From Streptomyces luteolifulvus (GTDB lineage: Bacteria; Actinomycetota; Actinomycetes; Streptomycetales; Streptomycetaceae), in assembly GCF_008806595.1 (NCBI RefSeq), contig NZ_VZRB01000013.1:124001-188000 (forward strand): 64,000 nucleotides of DNA. Reading direction: 5' to 3'. Position numbers and translations under genes: made by a program. Under the pieces are notes generated by a model. It had not been told where the DNA came from, did no database searches, and was given only the letters and a program-made list of their open reading frames with translations. Below, in pieces: positions 8,789 through 17,306 of the stretch; position 1 is the first letter of the stretch; every line of letters begins with the position of its first letter.

Positions 8789-9560
8789 GGACACCAACGA
8801 GCGGCGGATCCCCACCGTCATCGCGGACGAGCTGCACATCGTCTACCGCGTCAACGGCGCCAAGACCGGCAAGGGCAGCGCCACCGCCGCCCTCAGCCGC
8901 ATCCTCCGGCGGGGCGAGGAGCGCGGGGTGCGCAAGGTGCACGCCGTCAAGGGCGTCTCCTTCATCGCGTACCGCGGCGAGGCCATCGGCCTGATCGGCT
9001 CCAACGGTTCCGGCAAGTCGACCCTGCTGCGCGCCATCGCGGGCCTGCTCCCCGCCGAGGAGGGCAGGGTCTACACCAACGGCCAGCCCTCGCTGCTCGG
9101 CGTCAACGCGGCCCTGATGAACGACCTCACCGGCGAGCGGAACGTCATATTGGGCGGGCTCGCCATGGGGATGTCCCGGGAGCAGATCAGGGAGCGCTAC
9201 CAGCAGATCGTCGACTTCTCAGGCATCAACGAGAAGGGCGACTTCATCACCCTGCCGATGCGCACCTACTCCTCCGGCATGGCGGCCCGCCTGCGCTTCT
9301 CCATCGCCGCGGCCAAGGACCACGACGTGCTGATGATCGACGAGGCCCTGGCGACCGGCGACCGCAAGTTCCAAAAGCGCTCCGAGGCGCGCATCCGGGA
9401 ACTGCGCAAGGAGGCCGGCACGGTGTTTCTGGTCAGCCACAACAACAAGTCGATCCGTGACACCTGCGACCGCGTGCTGTGGCTGGAACGCGGCGAACTC
9501 CGCATGGACGGCCCCACCGACGAGGTGCTCAAGGAGTACGAGAAGTTCACGGGGAAGTAA
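8781..9560 (+). CDS. ABC transporter ATP-binding protein (TagH/Wzt type)
   Basis: This 259-residue ATPase pairs with the upstream permease. Walker A is GSNGSGKSTLL near residue 75, the signature motif is the variant YSSGMAARL near residue 171, and Walker B is VLMIDEA near residue 187. The signature-loop wording and the roughly 55-residue N-terminal extension are typical of polysaccharide and teichoic-acid exporters. There is no C-terminal carbohydrate-binding domain of the Wzt kind, so export probably does not depend on recognition of a terminal sugar cap. It is the last gene of the operon and is followed by a hairpin. Confidence 0.9.
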   Translation: MAEDTNERRIPTVIADELHIVYRVNGAKTGKGSATAALSRILRRGEERGVRKVHAVKGVSFIAYRGEAIGLIGSNGSGKSTLLRAIAGLLPAEEGRVYTNGQPSLLGVNAALMNDLTGERNVILGGLAMGMSREQIRERYQQIVDFSGINEKGDFITLPMRTYSSGMAARLRFSIAAAKDHDVLMIDEALATGDRKFQKRSEARIRELRKEAGTVFLVSHNNKSIRDTCDRVLWLERGELRMDGPTDEVLKEYEKFTGK

Positions 9561-9572
9561 CCCGTTTTGTCC

Positions 9573-9604
9573 AGGGCCCCGCCGGAACTGACCGGTGGGG
9601 CCCT
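9573..9604 (+). terminator. Terminator of the surface-polymer operon
   Basis: AGGGCCCCGCCGG and CCGGTGGGGCCCT form a 13-bp stem (one G-T pair) with a 6-base loop, 12 bases after the ABC ATPase stop codon. It insulates this operon from the hopanoid operon. Confidence 0.88.
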
Positions 9605-9700
9605 GCGTCTGCAAAGGAAACGTCAACTCCGGCCGCCCTTAGGAATCTTGACGGCAATCGGTGTGTTGTTGTGATGTGCAGGACACCCGGGCGAACGATA

Positions 9701-9718
9701 TTGCGTTGTACAACGTAA
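9701..9718. promoter_or_regulatory. Palindrome in the hopanoid operon upstream region
   Basis: The 12-bp sequence CGTTGTACAACG (9704-9715) is a perfect palindrome, and 16 of 18 bases are symmetric over the full interval. It lies about 140 bases upstream of the first possible start codon, in a relatively AT-rich stretch between the terminator and hpnC. This fits an operator for a dimeric regulator. A GATAAT hexamer at 9752-9757 could be a -10 element, without a convincing -35. Confidence 0.5.
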
Positions 9719-9779
9719 GCTGTACCGGTGCCGAAAGGCGGCAAGTGGGGCGATAATACGCGACATCCTCAGCCGGGCC

Positions 9780-9801
9780 GCCGCCCGGACGGCCGGGCGG
9801 C
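9780..9801 (+). promoter_or_regulatory. Stem-loop in the probable hpnC leader
   Basis: GCCGCCCGG and CCGGGCGGC form a perfect 9-bp stem with a 4-base loop. It lies downstream of the possible -10 at 9752 and upstream of the first start codon, so it would sit in the mRNA leader. It could protect the 5' end or act as an attenuator; there is no U-tract. Confidence 0.4.
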
Positions 9802-9856
9802 GTGTCCGAAATAGTGTGTATTGGGTCGGCGGTGTAGAACGGGAGATGTGACGGCG

Positions 9857-9922
9857 ATGGCTACGGAAACTCCCCAGCTCACCACAGCAGGTGCCGTCCC
9901 CGCCCCGGGCGGTCCGCGGTGA
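9857..9922 (+). CDS. Possible 21-residue leader peptide overlapping hpnC
   Basis: An ATG at 9857 (or an in-frame GTG at 9848) opens a 21-codon frame, MATETPQLTTAGAVPAPGGPR, whose TGA overlaps the GTG of hpnC as GTGA. A GGGAG lies upstream of the ATG, whereas hpnC has no ribosome site of its own in the GC-only run before 9919. This is the arrangement expected if hpnC is translated by coupling to a short leader. No homologue is recognised and the peptide may have no function of its own. Confidence 0.4.
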   Translation: MATETPQLTTAGAVPAPGGPR

Positions 9923-10821
9923 CGGGAACCGGCACGCCGCGCGCCGCCGATCCGGAGCGCGGCACACTCGACAAGGCCGCGGCGGAGAACTTCCCCGTGG
10001 CCCCCTTCTTCCTGCCCCGGGCCTGGCGGACCGACCTGATCGCGGTGTACGGCTTCGCCCGCCTCGTCGACGACATCGGCGACGGCGACCTTGCCCCCGG
10101 CGGCGCCGACGCCCGTCTGCTGGGCGTGTCGCCCGAGGAGGCCGACGACCGGCTGCTGCTGCTCGACGCCTTCGAGACCGATCTGCGCCGGGTCTTCGAC
10201 TCGACACCGCGCCACCCGCTGCTGCGCCGCCTCCAGCCGGCCGTCCGCCGGTGTTCGCTGACCCCCGAGCCCTTCCTCGGCCTGATCGCCGCCAACCGCC
10301 AGGACCAGCTCGTCGGCCGCTACGAGACCTACGACGACCTCCTCGCGTACTGCGAACTGTCCGCCAACCCCGTCGGCCGCCTGGTGCTCTGCGTCACCGG
10401 CACGTCGACCCCCGAGCGGATCCGCCTCTCCGACGCGATCTGCACCGCCCTGCAGATCGTGGAGCACCTCCAGGACGTGGCCGAGGACCTCGGCCGCGAC
10501 CGTATCTACCTGCCCGCCGAGGACATGAAGCGCTTTCACGTCCAGGAAGCGGATCTCGCCACGAAAACCGCGGGTGCATCGGTGCGCGCACTGGTCGCGT
10601 ACGAAGCGGAACGCGCCCGCGATCTCCTGAATGAAGGCGCCCCCTTGGTGGGTAGCGTCCACGGCAGGCTGAGGCTGCTGCTCGCAGGATTCGTGGCGGG
10701 GGGAAGGGCGGCGATCCGGGCGATTGCCGCCGCCGAATACGACGTACTTCCCGGCCCGCCCAAGCCCGGCAAGATCCAGTTGCTGCGTGAGGTGGGCGTG
10801 ACTCTGCGAGGAGAGGGGTGA
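9919..10821 (+). CDS. hpnC: Hydroxysqualene synthase HpnC
   Basis: This 300-residue protein is one of the two squalene/phytoene-synthase-fold enzymes of the HpnCDE route from farnesyl diphosphate to squalene. HpnC converts presqualene diphosphate to hydroxysqualene. The two Asp-rich diphosphate-binding motifs are LVDDIGDGD near residue 50 and EHLQDVAEDLGRDRIYLPAED near residue 180. It is the first enzyme gene of the operon. The GTG start lacks a Shine-Dalgarno sequence and overlaps the stop of a short upstream frame. HpnC is placed before HpnD, as usual in Streptomyces hopanoid clusters. Confidence 0.9.
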   Translation: MTGTGTPRAADPERGTLDKAAAENFPVAPFFLPRAWRTDLIAVYGFARLVDDIGDGDLAPGGADARLLGVSPEEADDRLLLLDAFETDLRRVFDSTPRHPLLRRLQPAVRRCSLTPEPFLGLIAANRQDQLVGRYETYDDLLAYCELSANPVGRLVLCVTGTSTPERIRLSDAICTALQIVEHLQDVAEDLGRDRIYLPAEDMKRFHVQEADLATKTAGASVRALVAYEAERARDLLNEGAPLVGSVHGRLRLLLAGFVAGGRAAIRAIAAAEYDVLPGPPKPGKIQLLREVGVTLRGEG

Positions 10822-11768
10822 TCCGGACCGTGGAGTCGGAACAACACGTGTCCGCACCGGTACTCGCCGCCTACAGCTACTGCGAGGCCGTCACCGGACA
10901 GCAGGCCCGTAACTTCGCCTACGGCATCAGACTGCTGCCGTCGCCCAAGCGCCGCGCGATGTCGGCGCTGTACGCGTTCTCGCGGCGCGTCGACGACATC
11001 GGTGACGGCGCGCTGGCCGACGACGTCAAGATCGCGAGGCTCGAGGACACCCGGGGGCTGCTCACCAGGGTCCGGGAGGGCGCGGTCGACGAGGACGACA
11101 TCGACCCGGTCGCGGTGGCCCTCGCACACGCCGCCGGCACCTTCCCGATCCCGCTCGGCGGCCTCGACGAGCTGATCGACGGCGTGCTGATGGACGTACG
11201 CGGCGAGACCTACGAGACCTGGGACGACCTGAAGGTGTACTGCCGCTGTGTGGCCGGCGCCATCGGGCGGCTCTCGCTCGGTGTGTTCGGCACCGAACCG
11301 GGGGCGCGCGGCGCCGAGCGCGCACCGGAGTACGCCGACACGCTCGGGCTCGCGCTCCAGCTCACCAACATCCTCCGGGACGTCCGCGAGGACGCCGAGG
11401 GCGGGCGCACCTATCTGCCCGCCGACGACCTCGCCAAGTTCGGCTGCTCGGCCGGGTTCAAGGGGCCGAAACCACCGGAGGGCTCCGACTTCGCGGGCCT
11501 CGTGCACTTCGAAGTGCGACGGGCCCGCGCCCTTTTCGCCGAGGGCTACCGGCTGCTCCCCATGCTCGACCGGCGCAGCGGCGCCTGCGTCGCCGCCATG
11601 GCCGGCATCTACCGCCGGCTGCTCGACCGCATCGAGCGCGACCCGGAGGCCGTGCTGCGCGGCCGGGTGTCGCTGCCCGGACGCGAGAAGGCGTACGTCG
11701 CCGTGCGCGGCCTGTCGGGTCTGGACACCCGGCATGTCACCCGGCGGACCGTCAGGAGGCGCACCTGA
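10818..11768 (+). CDS. hpnD: Presqualene diphosphate synthase HpnD
   Basis: This 316-residue enzyme of the trans-prenyl head-to-head synthase fold condenses two farnesyl diphosphates to presqualene diphosphate, the first step of squalene formation by HpnCDE. The Asp-rich motifs are FSRRVDDIGDG near residue 57 and NILRDVREDAEGGRTYLPADD near residue 185. The GTG start is inside the hpnC stop (GTGA) and follows GAGGAGAGG, so it is both coupled and independently initiated. HpnC and HpnD are assigned by gene order and by closer resemblance of this one to phytoene-synthase-type proteins. Confidence 0.9.
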   Translation: MIRTVESEQHVSAPVLAAYSYCEAVTGQQARNFAYGIRLLPSPKRRAMSALYAFSRRVDDIGDGALADDVKIARLEDTRGLLTRVREGAVDEDDIDPVAVALAHAAGTFPIPLGGLDELIDGVLMDVRGETYETWDDLKVYCRCVAGAIGRLSLGVFGTEPGARGAERAPEYADTLGLALQLTNILRDVREDAEGGRTYLPADDLAKFGCSAGFKGPKPPEGSDFAGLVHFEVRRARALFAEGYRLLPMLDRRSGACVAAMAGIYRRLLDRIERDPEAVLRGRVSLPGREKAYVAVRGLSGLDTRHVTRRTVRRRT

Positions 11769-11959
11769 TGGACAATCCGCTCCCCGTGCCCCGAGAGGCA
11801 ACCTTTGACGGGCAAACGTTGCCTGCCGGGGCACCAGGTGATGCCACCGGCGAGAAGCGGCACGCAACCCTCCGGCTCCGGGCGGCGTCCCTGACTGCAA
11901 CGGCCTGCCGTGCACCGTTCAACCAGCACGACGGGCGCGTCGGGGAGGGTGCACGATGA
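11768..11959 (+). CDS. Small 63-residue protein between hpnD and hpnE (DUF6380-like)
   Basis: This frame starts at an ATG overlapping the hpnD stop and its TGA overlaps the ATG of hpnE, so it exactly fills the gap in the coupled series. The C-terminal half has a distinctive series, GEKRHATLR then AASLTATACRAPF then GRVGEGAR, that I recall from a family of short Streptomyces ORFs (DUF6380). No membrane segment or catalytic motif is visible. It could be a true small protein or a dispersed repeat that fell into the operon and kept the frame open. It is not needed for squalene synthesis in other bacteria. Confidence 0.55.
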   Translation: MDNPLPVPREATFDGQTLPAGAPGDATGEKRHATLRLRAASLTATACRAPFNQHDGRVGEGAR

Positions 11960-13383
11960 GTGACGCCACGCGGTCCGCGGGACCGCCCGGGGGCCGTCCG
12001 GCGGGCGCCGTGCGGGACGCCGTCGTGGTCGGCGGCGGGCTCGCCGGCATCACCGCCGCGCTCGCGCTCGCCGACGCCGGAGTGCGCGTGACGCTGCTCG
12101 AAGGCCGGCCGCGCCTGGGCGGACTCGCCTTCTCCTTCCAGCGCGGCGAACTGACCGTCGACAACGGCCAGCATGTGTACCTGCGGTGCTGCACCGCCTA
12201 CCGCTGGTTCCTCGACCGGATCGACGGGACGGCTCTGGCACCCCTGCAGGATCGTCTCGACGTGCCCGTACTCGACATCGCACGGCCCGCTGGGCAGCGG
12301 CTCGGCAGGCTGCGGCGCGACGCGCTGCCCGTGCCCCTGCATCTGGGGCGCAGCCTCGCCACGTATCCGCATCTCTCGCTCGCCGAGCGGGCCCGGGTGG
12401 GGCGTGCCGCGCTCGCGCTCAAGGGGCTCGACCTCGCCGATCCGACCCTGGACGCACAGGACTTCGGCAGCTGGCTGACCGCGCACGGTCAGTCGGCGCG
12501 TGCCGTCGAGGCCCTGTGGGACCTGGTCGGGGTCGCCACCCTCAACGCGTTCGCGGGCGACGCCTCGCTGGGGCTCGCCGCGATGGTGTTCAAGACCGGT
12601 CTGCTGTCCGACCCGGGCGCGGCCGACATCGGCTGGGCGCATGTGCCGCTGGGCGAACTGCACGACCGGCTCGCCCGCAAGGCGCTCGACTCCACGGGCG
12701 TGCGTACCGAGGTCCGTTCACGCGTCACCTCCGTCTCTGTAAACGAGAACGGCAGGTGGAACGTTCAGGTTCCCGGGGAGACGTTGCCGGCCGACGCGGT
12801 CGTCCTCGCCGTACCGCAGCGCGAGGCCCACGACCTGCTGCCCCCCGGCGCGCTCGACGATCCCGGGCGGCTGCTGAGGATGGGCACGGCGCCGATCCTC
12901 AACCTTCATGTGGTCTACGACCGCAAGGTGCTGCACAAACCGTTCTTCGCCGCCCTCGGCACCCCGGTGCAGTGGGTCTTCGACCGGACCGGCGCCTCCG
13001 GACTGCGGGACGGCCAGTACCTGGCGCTGTCGCAGTCGGCCGCGCAGGACGAGATCGACGAACCCGTCGCCGCGCTGCGCGAGCGCTATCTGCCCGAGCT
13101 GGAGCGGCTGCTGCCCGCCTCACGGGGCGCCGAAGTGCGGGACTTCTTCGTGACCAGGGAGCGCACGGCGACGTTCGCTCCGACCCCCGGCGTCGGCAGA
13201 CTCAGGCCCGGCGCCCGCACCAAGGCCCCCGGCCTGTACCTGGCCGGAGCGTGGACCGCCACAGGGTGGCCCGCGACCATGGAGAGTGCGGTCCGCAGCG
13301 GGGTGAGCGCGGCGGACGCCGCACTCGCCGCCCTGGGCCGGCCCCGCCCCCGTCATCTCTTCGAGTTCGAGGAGGCGGCTTGA
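11956..13383 (+). CDS. hpnE: Hydroxysqualene dehydroxylase HpnE
   Basis: This 475-residue FAD-dependent amine-oxidase/phytoene-desaturase-like protein converts hydroxysqualene to squalene, the last step of the HpnCDE route. The FAD-binding Rossmann motif VVGGGLAGITAALALADAG starts near residue 18 and is followed by LLEGRPRLGG. The C-terminal FAD segment APGLYLAGAWTATGWPATME lies near residue 425. Its ATG overlaps the stop of the small upstream ORF, and its own stop overlaps the prenyl synthase start. Confidence 0.9.
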   Translation: MSDATRSAGPPGGRPAGAVRDAVVVGGGLAGITAALALADAGVRVTLLEGRPRLGGLAFSFQRGELTVDNGQHVYLRCCTAYRWFLDRIDGTALAPLQDRLDVPVLDIARPAGQRLGRLRRDALPVPLHLGRSLATYPHLSLAERARVGRAALALKGLDLADPTLDAQDFGSWLTAHGQSARAVEALWDLVGVATLNAFAGDASLGLAAMVFKTGLLSDPGAADIGWAHVPLGELHDRLARKALDSTGVRTEVRSRVTSVSVNENGRWNVQVPGETLPADAVVLAVPQREAHDLLPPGALDDPGRLLRMGTAPILNLHVVYDRKVLHKPFFAALGTPVQWVFDRTGASGLRDGQYLALSQSAAQDEIDEPVAALRERYLPELERLLPASRGAEVRDFFVTRERTATFAPTPGVGRLRPGARTKAPGLYLAGAWTATGWPATMESAVRSGVSAADAALAALGRPRPRHLFEFEEAA

Positions 13384-14516
13384 TGCTCGATCAGCATGAG
13401 GCAGGTCCCCGCACCCCCGGTACCGCAACAAGAGGAGAGACTGTGCCCACTGTGCCCCCGGCCTCGACGGCCGCTCGAGAGACCGCGGTGGACGTGACCG
13501 CGCTCCTGGAGCGCGGCCGGACCCTGGCCACACCGGTACTGCGGGCGGCCATCGACCGCCTGGCACCTCCCATGGACACGGTCGCCGCCTACCACTTCGG
13601 CTGGATCGACGCCGACGGCAACCCCGCGGACGGCGACGGCGGCAAGGCCGTACGTCCCGCCCTCGCGGTGCTCTCCGCCGAGGTCACCGGCGCCGGACCC
13701 GAGGTGGGCATCCCCGGGGCGGTCGCCGTCGAGCTGGTCCACAACTTCTCGCTGCTGCACGACGACCTGATGGACGGCGACGAACAGCGCCGCCACCGCG
13801 ACACGGTCTGGAAGGTGCACGGCCCCGCGCAGGCGATCCTGGTCGGTGACGCCCTGTTCGCCCTGGCCAACGAGGTTCTGCTGGAACTCGGCTCGGTCGA
13901 GGCCGGACGGGCGACCCGCCGTCTGACCACCGCCTCCCGCGCCCTGATCGACGGCCAGGCGCAGGACATCTCCTACGAGCACCGCGACCGCGTCAGCGTC
14001 GAGGAGTGCCTGGAGATGGAGGGCAACAAGACCGGCGCGCTGCTCGCCTGCGCCAGCTCCATCGGCGCCGTGCTCGGCGGCGCGGACGACCGCACCGCCG
14101 ACACACTGGAGAAGTACGGCTACCACCTCGGCCTCGCCTTCCAGGCCGTCGACGACCTCCTCGGCATCTGGGGCGACCCGGTGTCCACCGGCAAGCAGAC
14201 CTGGAGCGATCTGCGCCAGCGCAAGAAGTCCCTGCCGGTCGTGGCCGCGCTCGCGGCGGGCGGCCCCGCCTCCGAGCGGCTCGGCGAGATGCTCGCCGCC
14301 GACGCCAAGAGCAGCGACTTCGAGAACTTCTCCGAGCAGGAGTTCGCGGCCCGCGCCGCCCTCATCGAGGAGGCGGGCGGCCGCGAGTGGACGGCCGAGG
14401 AGGCGCGCCGCCAGCACACCGTCGCCGTCGAGGCCCTCGACGCCATCGACATGCCCGACCGGGTACGGGCGCGGTTCGCGGCGCTCGCCGACTTCGTCGT
14501 CGTACGAAAGAGATGA
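13383..14516 (+). CDS. Polyprenyl diphosphate synthase dedicated to hopanoids
   Basis: This trans-isoprenyl diphosphate synthase makes farnesyl (or longer) diphosphate from IPP and DMAPP for the squalene branch. The first Asp-rich motif is LLHDDLMDGDEQRR and the second is FQAVDDLLGIWGD, the form common in actinobacterial GGPP/FPP synthases. The ATG at 13383 overlaps the hpnE stop and follows GAGGAGG, giving 377 residues. A GTG at 13443 behind another strong GAGGAGAG would give 357 residues and removes a Pro/Thr-rich leader. Product chain length cannot be set from these motifs alone. Confidence 0.88.
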   Translation: MLDQHEAGPRTPGTATRGETVPTVPPASTAARETAVDVTALLERGRTLATPVLRAAIDRLAPPMDTVAAYHFGWIDADGNPADGDGGKAVRPALAVLSAEVTGAGPEVGIPGAVAVELVHNFSLLHDDLMDGDEQRRHRDTVWKVHGPAQAILVGDALFALANEVLLELGSVEAGRATRRLTTASRALIDGQAQDISYEHRDRVSVEECLEMEGNKTGALLACASSIGAVLGGADDRTADTLEKYGYHLGLAFQAVDDLLGIWGDPVSTGKQTWSDLRQRKKSLPVVAALAAGGPASERLGEMLAADAKSSDFENFSEQEFAARAALIEEAGGREWTAEEARRQHTVAVEALDAIDMPDRVRARFAALADFVVVRKR

Positions 14517-14549
14517 TCACTATCGGTCGAACAGCCCTCGCGTAGTCGC

Positions 14550-14582
14550 CGGCCGGTGCCCCGGGCGCACGAGCACCGGCCG
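14550..14582 (+). promoter_or_regulatory. Intercistronic hairpin before shc
   Basis: CGGCCGGTGC and GCACCGGCCG form a perfect 10-bp stem with a 13-base loop in the only sizeable gap of the hopanoid operon (14517-14632). It may tune read-through or mRNA stability between the squalene-making genes and the cyclase gene. Confidence 0.5.
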
Positions 14583-14632
14583 ACGGCGGACCCACAGCAG
14601 CACGACTTGCACGACTGCACGAAGGGGAAGCC

Positions 14633-16639
14633 ATGACAGCGACGACCGACGGAAGCACCGGGGCCCTGCCGCCCCGAGCTGCCGCGGCCAGCGACACCGA
14701 CACCGACACCCCCGTGGCGGCCGGGGTGCACGAAGCCGCCGCGCGCGCGGCGCAACGCGCCACCGACTTCCTGCTCTCCCGGCAGGACGACGAGGGCTGG
14801 TGGAAGGGCGACCTCGAGACCAACGTCACCATGGACGCCGAGGACCTGCTGCTCCGTCAGTTCCTGGGCATCCTCGACGAGGCGACGAGCCACGCCGCCG
14901 GACTCTTCATCCGGGGCGAGCAGCGCGAGGACGGCACCTGGGCCACGTTCTACGGCGGACCCGGCGAACTCTCCGCCACCATCGAAGCCTATGTCGCCCT
15001 GCGGCTGGCCGGGGACGCCCCGGACGCGCCGCACATGGCGAGGGCTTCCGCCTGGATCCGCGAGCAGGGCGGCATCGCCGCCGCCCGGGTCTTCACCCGG
15101 ATCTGGCTGGCGCTGTTCGGCTGGTGGAAGTGGGAGGACCTGCCCGAACTCCCCCCGGAGCTCATCTACTTCCCTACCTGGGTACCTCTCAACATCTACG
15201 ACTTCGGGTGCTGGGCCCGGCAGACCATCGTCCCGCTGACGATCGTCTCCGCGAAGCGCCCGGTACGGCCCGCGCCCTTCGCGCTCGACGAGCTGCACAC
15301 CGACCCTGACCGCCCCGGCCCGCCCAAGCCCCTTGCTCCGGCGGCGAGTTGGGACGGCGCATTCCAGCGGCTCGACAAGGCGCTGCACGCCCTGCGCAAG
15401 GTCGCACCGCGCTCGCTGCGCAGGGCCGCCATGAACAGCGCCGCCCGCTGGATCATCGAGCGGCAGGAGAACGACGGCTGCTGGGGCGGTATCCAGCCGC
15501 CCGCCGTGTACTCGATCATCGCGCTGCACCTGGTCGGCTACGACCTCCAGCACCCGGTGATGCGCTCGGGGCTGGAGTCCCTGGACCGTTTCGCCGTGTG
15601 GCGCGAGGACGGCGCCCGGATGATCGAGGCCTGCCAGTCGCCCGTGTGGGACACCTGTCTTGCCACCATCGCGCTGGTCGACGCGGGGGTGCCCGCGGAT
15701 CACCCGCAGATCGTGAAGGCCGCCGACTGGATGCTCGGCGAGGAGATCGTCCGGCCCGGTGACTGGGCGGTCAAGCGGCCCGGACTGCCACCCGGCGGCT
15801 GGGCGTTCGAGTTCCACAACGACAACTACCCCGACATCGACGACACCGCCGAGGTCGTCCTCGCGCTGCGCCGTGTGCGCCACCACGACCCGGAGCGGGT
15901 GGAGCGGGCGATCGGGCGCGGGGTGCGCTGGAACCTCGGGATGCAGTCCAGGAACGGCGGGTGGGGCGCCTTCGACGTCGACAACACCAGCCCGTTCCCC
16001 AACCGGCTGCCGTTCTGCGACTTCGGCGAGGTCATCGACCCGCCGTCCGCCGACGTCACCGCGCACGTCGTGGAGATGCTGGCCGTCGAAGGGCTCTCCA
16101 AGGACCCGCGCACCCGGCGCGGCATCCAGTGGCTGCTGTCCGAACAGGAGCCGGACGGCTCGTGGTTCGGGCGCTGGGGCGTCAACTACATCTATGGCAC
16201 CGGGTCGGTGGTACCCGCGCTGACCGCGGCCGGCCTTCCCGCCGCACACCCCGCGATCGTGCGGGCCGTGGCCTGGCTGGAGTCGGTCCAGAACGACGAC
16301 GGCGGCTGGGGCGAGGACCTGCGCTCCTACAAGTACGTCAAGGAGTGGAGCGGCCGCGGCGCCTCGACCGCCTCACAGACGGCCTGGGCGCTGATGGCGC
16401 TGCTGGCCGCGGGGGAGAAGGACTCCAAGGCGGTCGAGCGCGGTGTCGAATGGCTCGCCGCCACCCAGCGGGAGGACGGCTCCTGGGACGAGCCGTACTT
16501 CACCGGCACCGGGTTCCCCTGGGACTTCTCCATCAACTACCACCTCTACCGGCAGGTGTTCCCGCTCACCGCACTCGGCCGGTACGTCAACGGGGAGCCC
16601 TTCGCGAAGAAGCCGCTCGCCGGGGCCGAGGGGGGCTGA
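14633..16639 (+). CDS. shc: Squalene-hopene cyclase
   Basis: This 668-residue monotopic membrane enzyme cyclises squalene to hopene and hopanol. The protonating motif DIDDTA is at residues 401-406. Several QW repeats are visible: QREDGTWATFYG, QENDGCWGG, QSRNGGWGAF, QEPDGSWFGRWG, QNDDGGWGED and QREDGSWDEPYFTGTGFP. The length is slightly above the usual 630 because of a Ser/Thr/Ala-rich N-terminal tail. An AGGGGAAG ribosome site precedes the ATG. The stop overlaps the hpnG start. Confidence 0.97.
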   Translation: MTATTDGSTGALPPRAAAASDTDTDTPVAAGVHEAAARAAQRATDFLLSRQDDEGWWKGDLETNVTMDAEDLLLRQFLGILDEATSHAAGLFIRGEQREDGTWATFYGGPGELSATIEAYVALRLAGDAPDAPHMARASAWIREQGGIAAARVFTRIWLALFGWWKWEDLPELPPELIYFPTWVPLNIYDFGCWARQTIVPLTIVSAKRPVRPAPFALDELHTDPDRPGPPKPLAPAASWDGAFQRLDKALHALRKVAPRSLRRAAMNSAARWIIERQENDGCWGGIQPPAVYSIIALHLVGYDLQHPVMRSGLESLDRFAVWREDGARMIEACQSPVWDTCLATIALVDAGVPADHPQIVKAADWMLGEEIVRPGDWAVKRPGLPPGGWAFEFHNDNYPDIDDTAEVVLALRRVRHHDPERVERAIGRGVRWNLGMQSRNGGWGAFDVDNTSPFPNRLPFCDFGEVIDPPSADVTAHVVEMLAVEGLSKDPRTRRGIQWLLSEQEPDGSWFGRWGVNYIYGTGSVVPALTAAGLPAAHPAIVRAVAWLESVQNDDGGWGEDLRSYKYVKEWSGRGASTASQTAWALMALLAAGEKDSKAVERGVEWLAATQREDGSWDEPYFTGTGFPWDFSINYHLYRQVFPLTALGRYVNGEPFAKKPLAGAEGG

Positions 16640-17301
16640 TGAGCACCCGGCCCGCCCCGGCCCCGCTGCTGATCGCCTGCGCGCTCGGCATCGAGCACCT
16701 CGCCTTGCGCCTGAGCGAGCGCCGGGGAGCCGAACCGGACACATGGGCCGCCGGCGGGCCCGTCACCGTCCTGCGTACCGGCATGGGGCCCAAGGCGGCC
16801 GAGCGCTCGGTCACCCGGCTGCTCGCCGGCCCCGCGCTCGCCGGGGCCGCCGTGCTCGCCACCGGGTTCTGCGCGGGACTGGCCCCCGGGATGCACCCCG
16901 GTGACCTGGTCGTCGCCGAGGAGACCCGGGACCCGCGCGGGAACGTCCCGTGCGTGGGCACCGAGCTGCTCGTGAAGGAACTGGTGCGTGCCGTGCCCGG
17001 GCGCACTGTCCACACCGGGCCGCTGACCGGCTCCGATCACGTCGTGCGCGGCCCGGAACGCTCCGAGCTGCTGGCGACCGGTGCGATCGCGGTCGACATG
17101 GAGTCGGCGGCGACGCTGCTGAGCGCCCTGCGCACGGGCGAGCGCCCGGTTGCGGCCGTCCGGGTGGTGGTGGACGCTCCAGAACATGAACTTGTACGAA
17201 TCGGCACGGTGCGCGGTGGAATATCAGCTTTCCGTGTCCTTCGTTCCATTCTTCCCGCGTTCTTTGAATGGCACCGTTCTTTGCTGCTCCCCAGGAGGTG
17301 A
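16639..17301 (+). CDS. hpnG: Adenosylhopane nucleosidase HpnG
   Basis: This 220-residue protein belongs to the nucleoside phosphorylase / MTA-SAH nucleosidase fold. A GFCAGLAPGMHPGDLVVAEE stretch and a late VDMESAA motif, which contacts the ribose, are visible. HpnG removes adenine from adenosylhopane to give ribosylhopane during bacteriohopanepolyol side-chain synthesis. Its ATG overlaps the shc stop, and hpnH, which makes its substrate, follows five bases after it. Confidence 0.85.
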   Translation: MSTRPAPAPLLIACALGIEHLALRLSERRGAEPDTWAAGGPVTVLRTGMGPKAAERSVTRLLAGPALAGAAVLATGFCAGLAPGMHPGDLVVAEETRDPRGNVPCVGTELLVKELVRAVPGRTVHTGPLTGSDHVVRGPERSELLATGAIAVDMESAATLLSALRTGERPVAAVRVVVDAPEHELVRIGTVRGGISAFRVLRSILPAFFEWHRSLLLPRR

Positions 17302-17306
17302 GCCAG

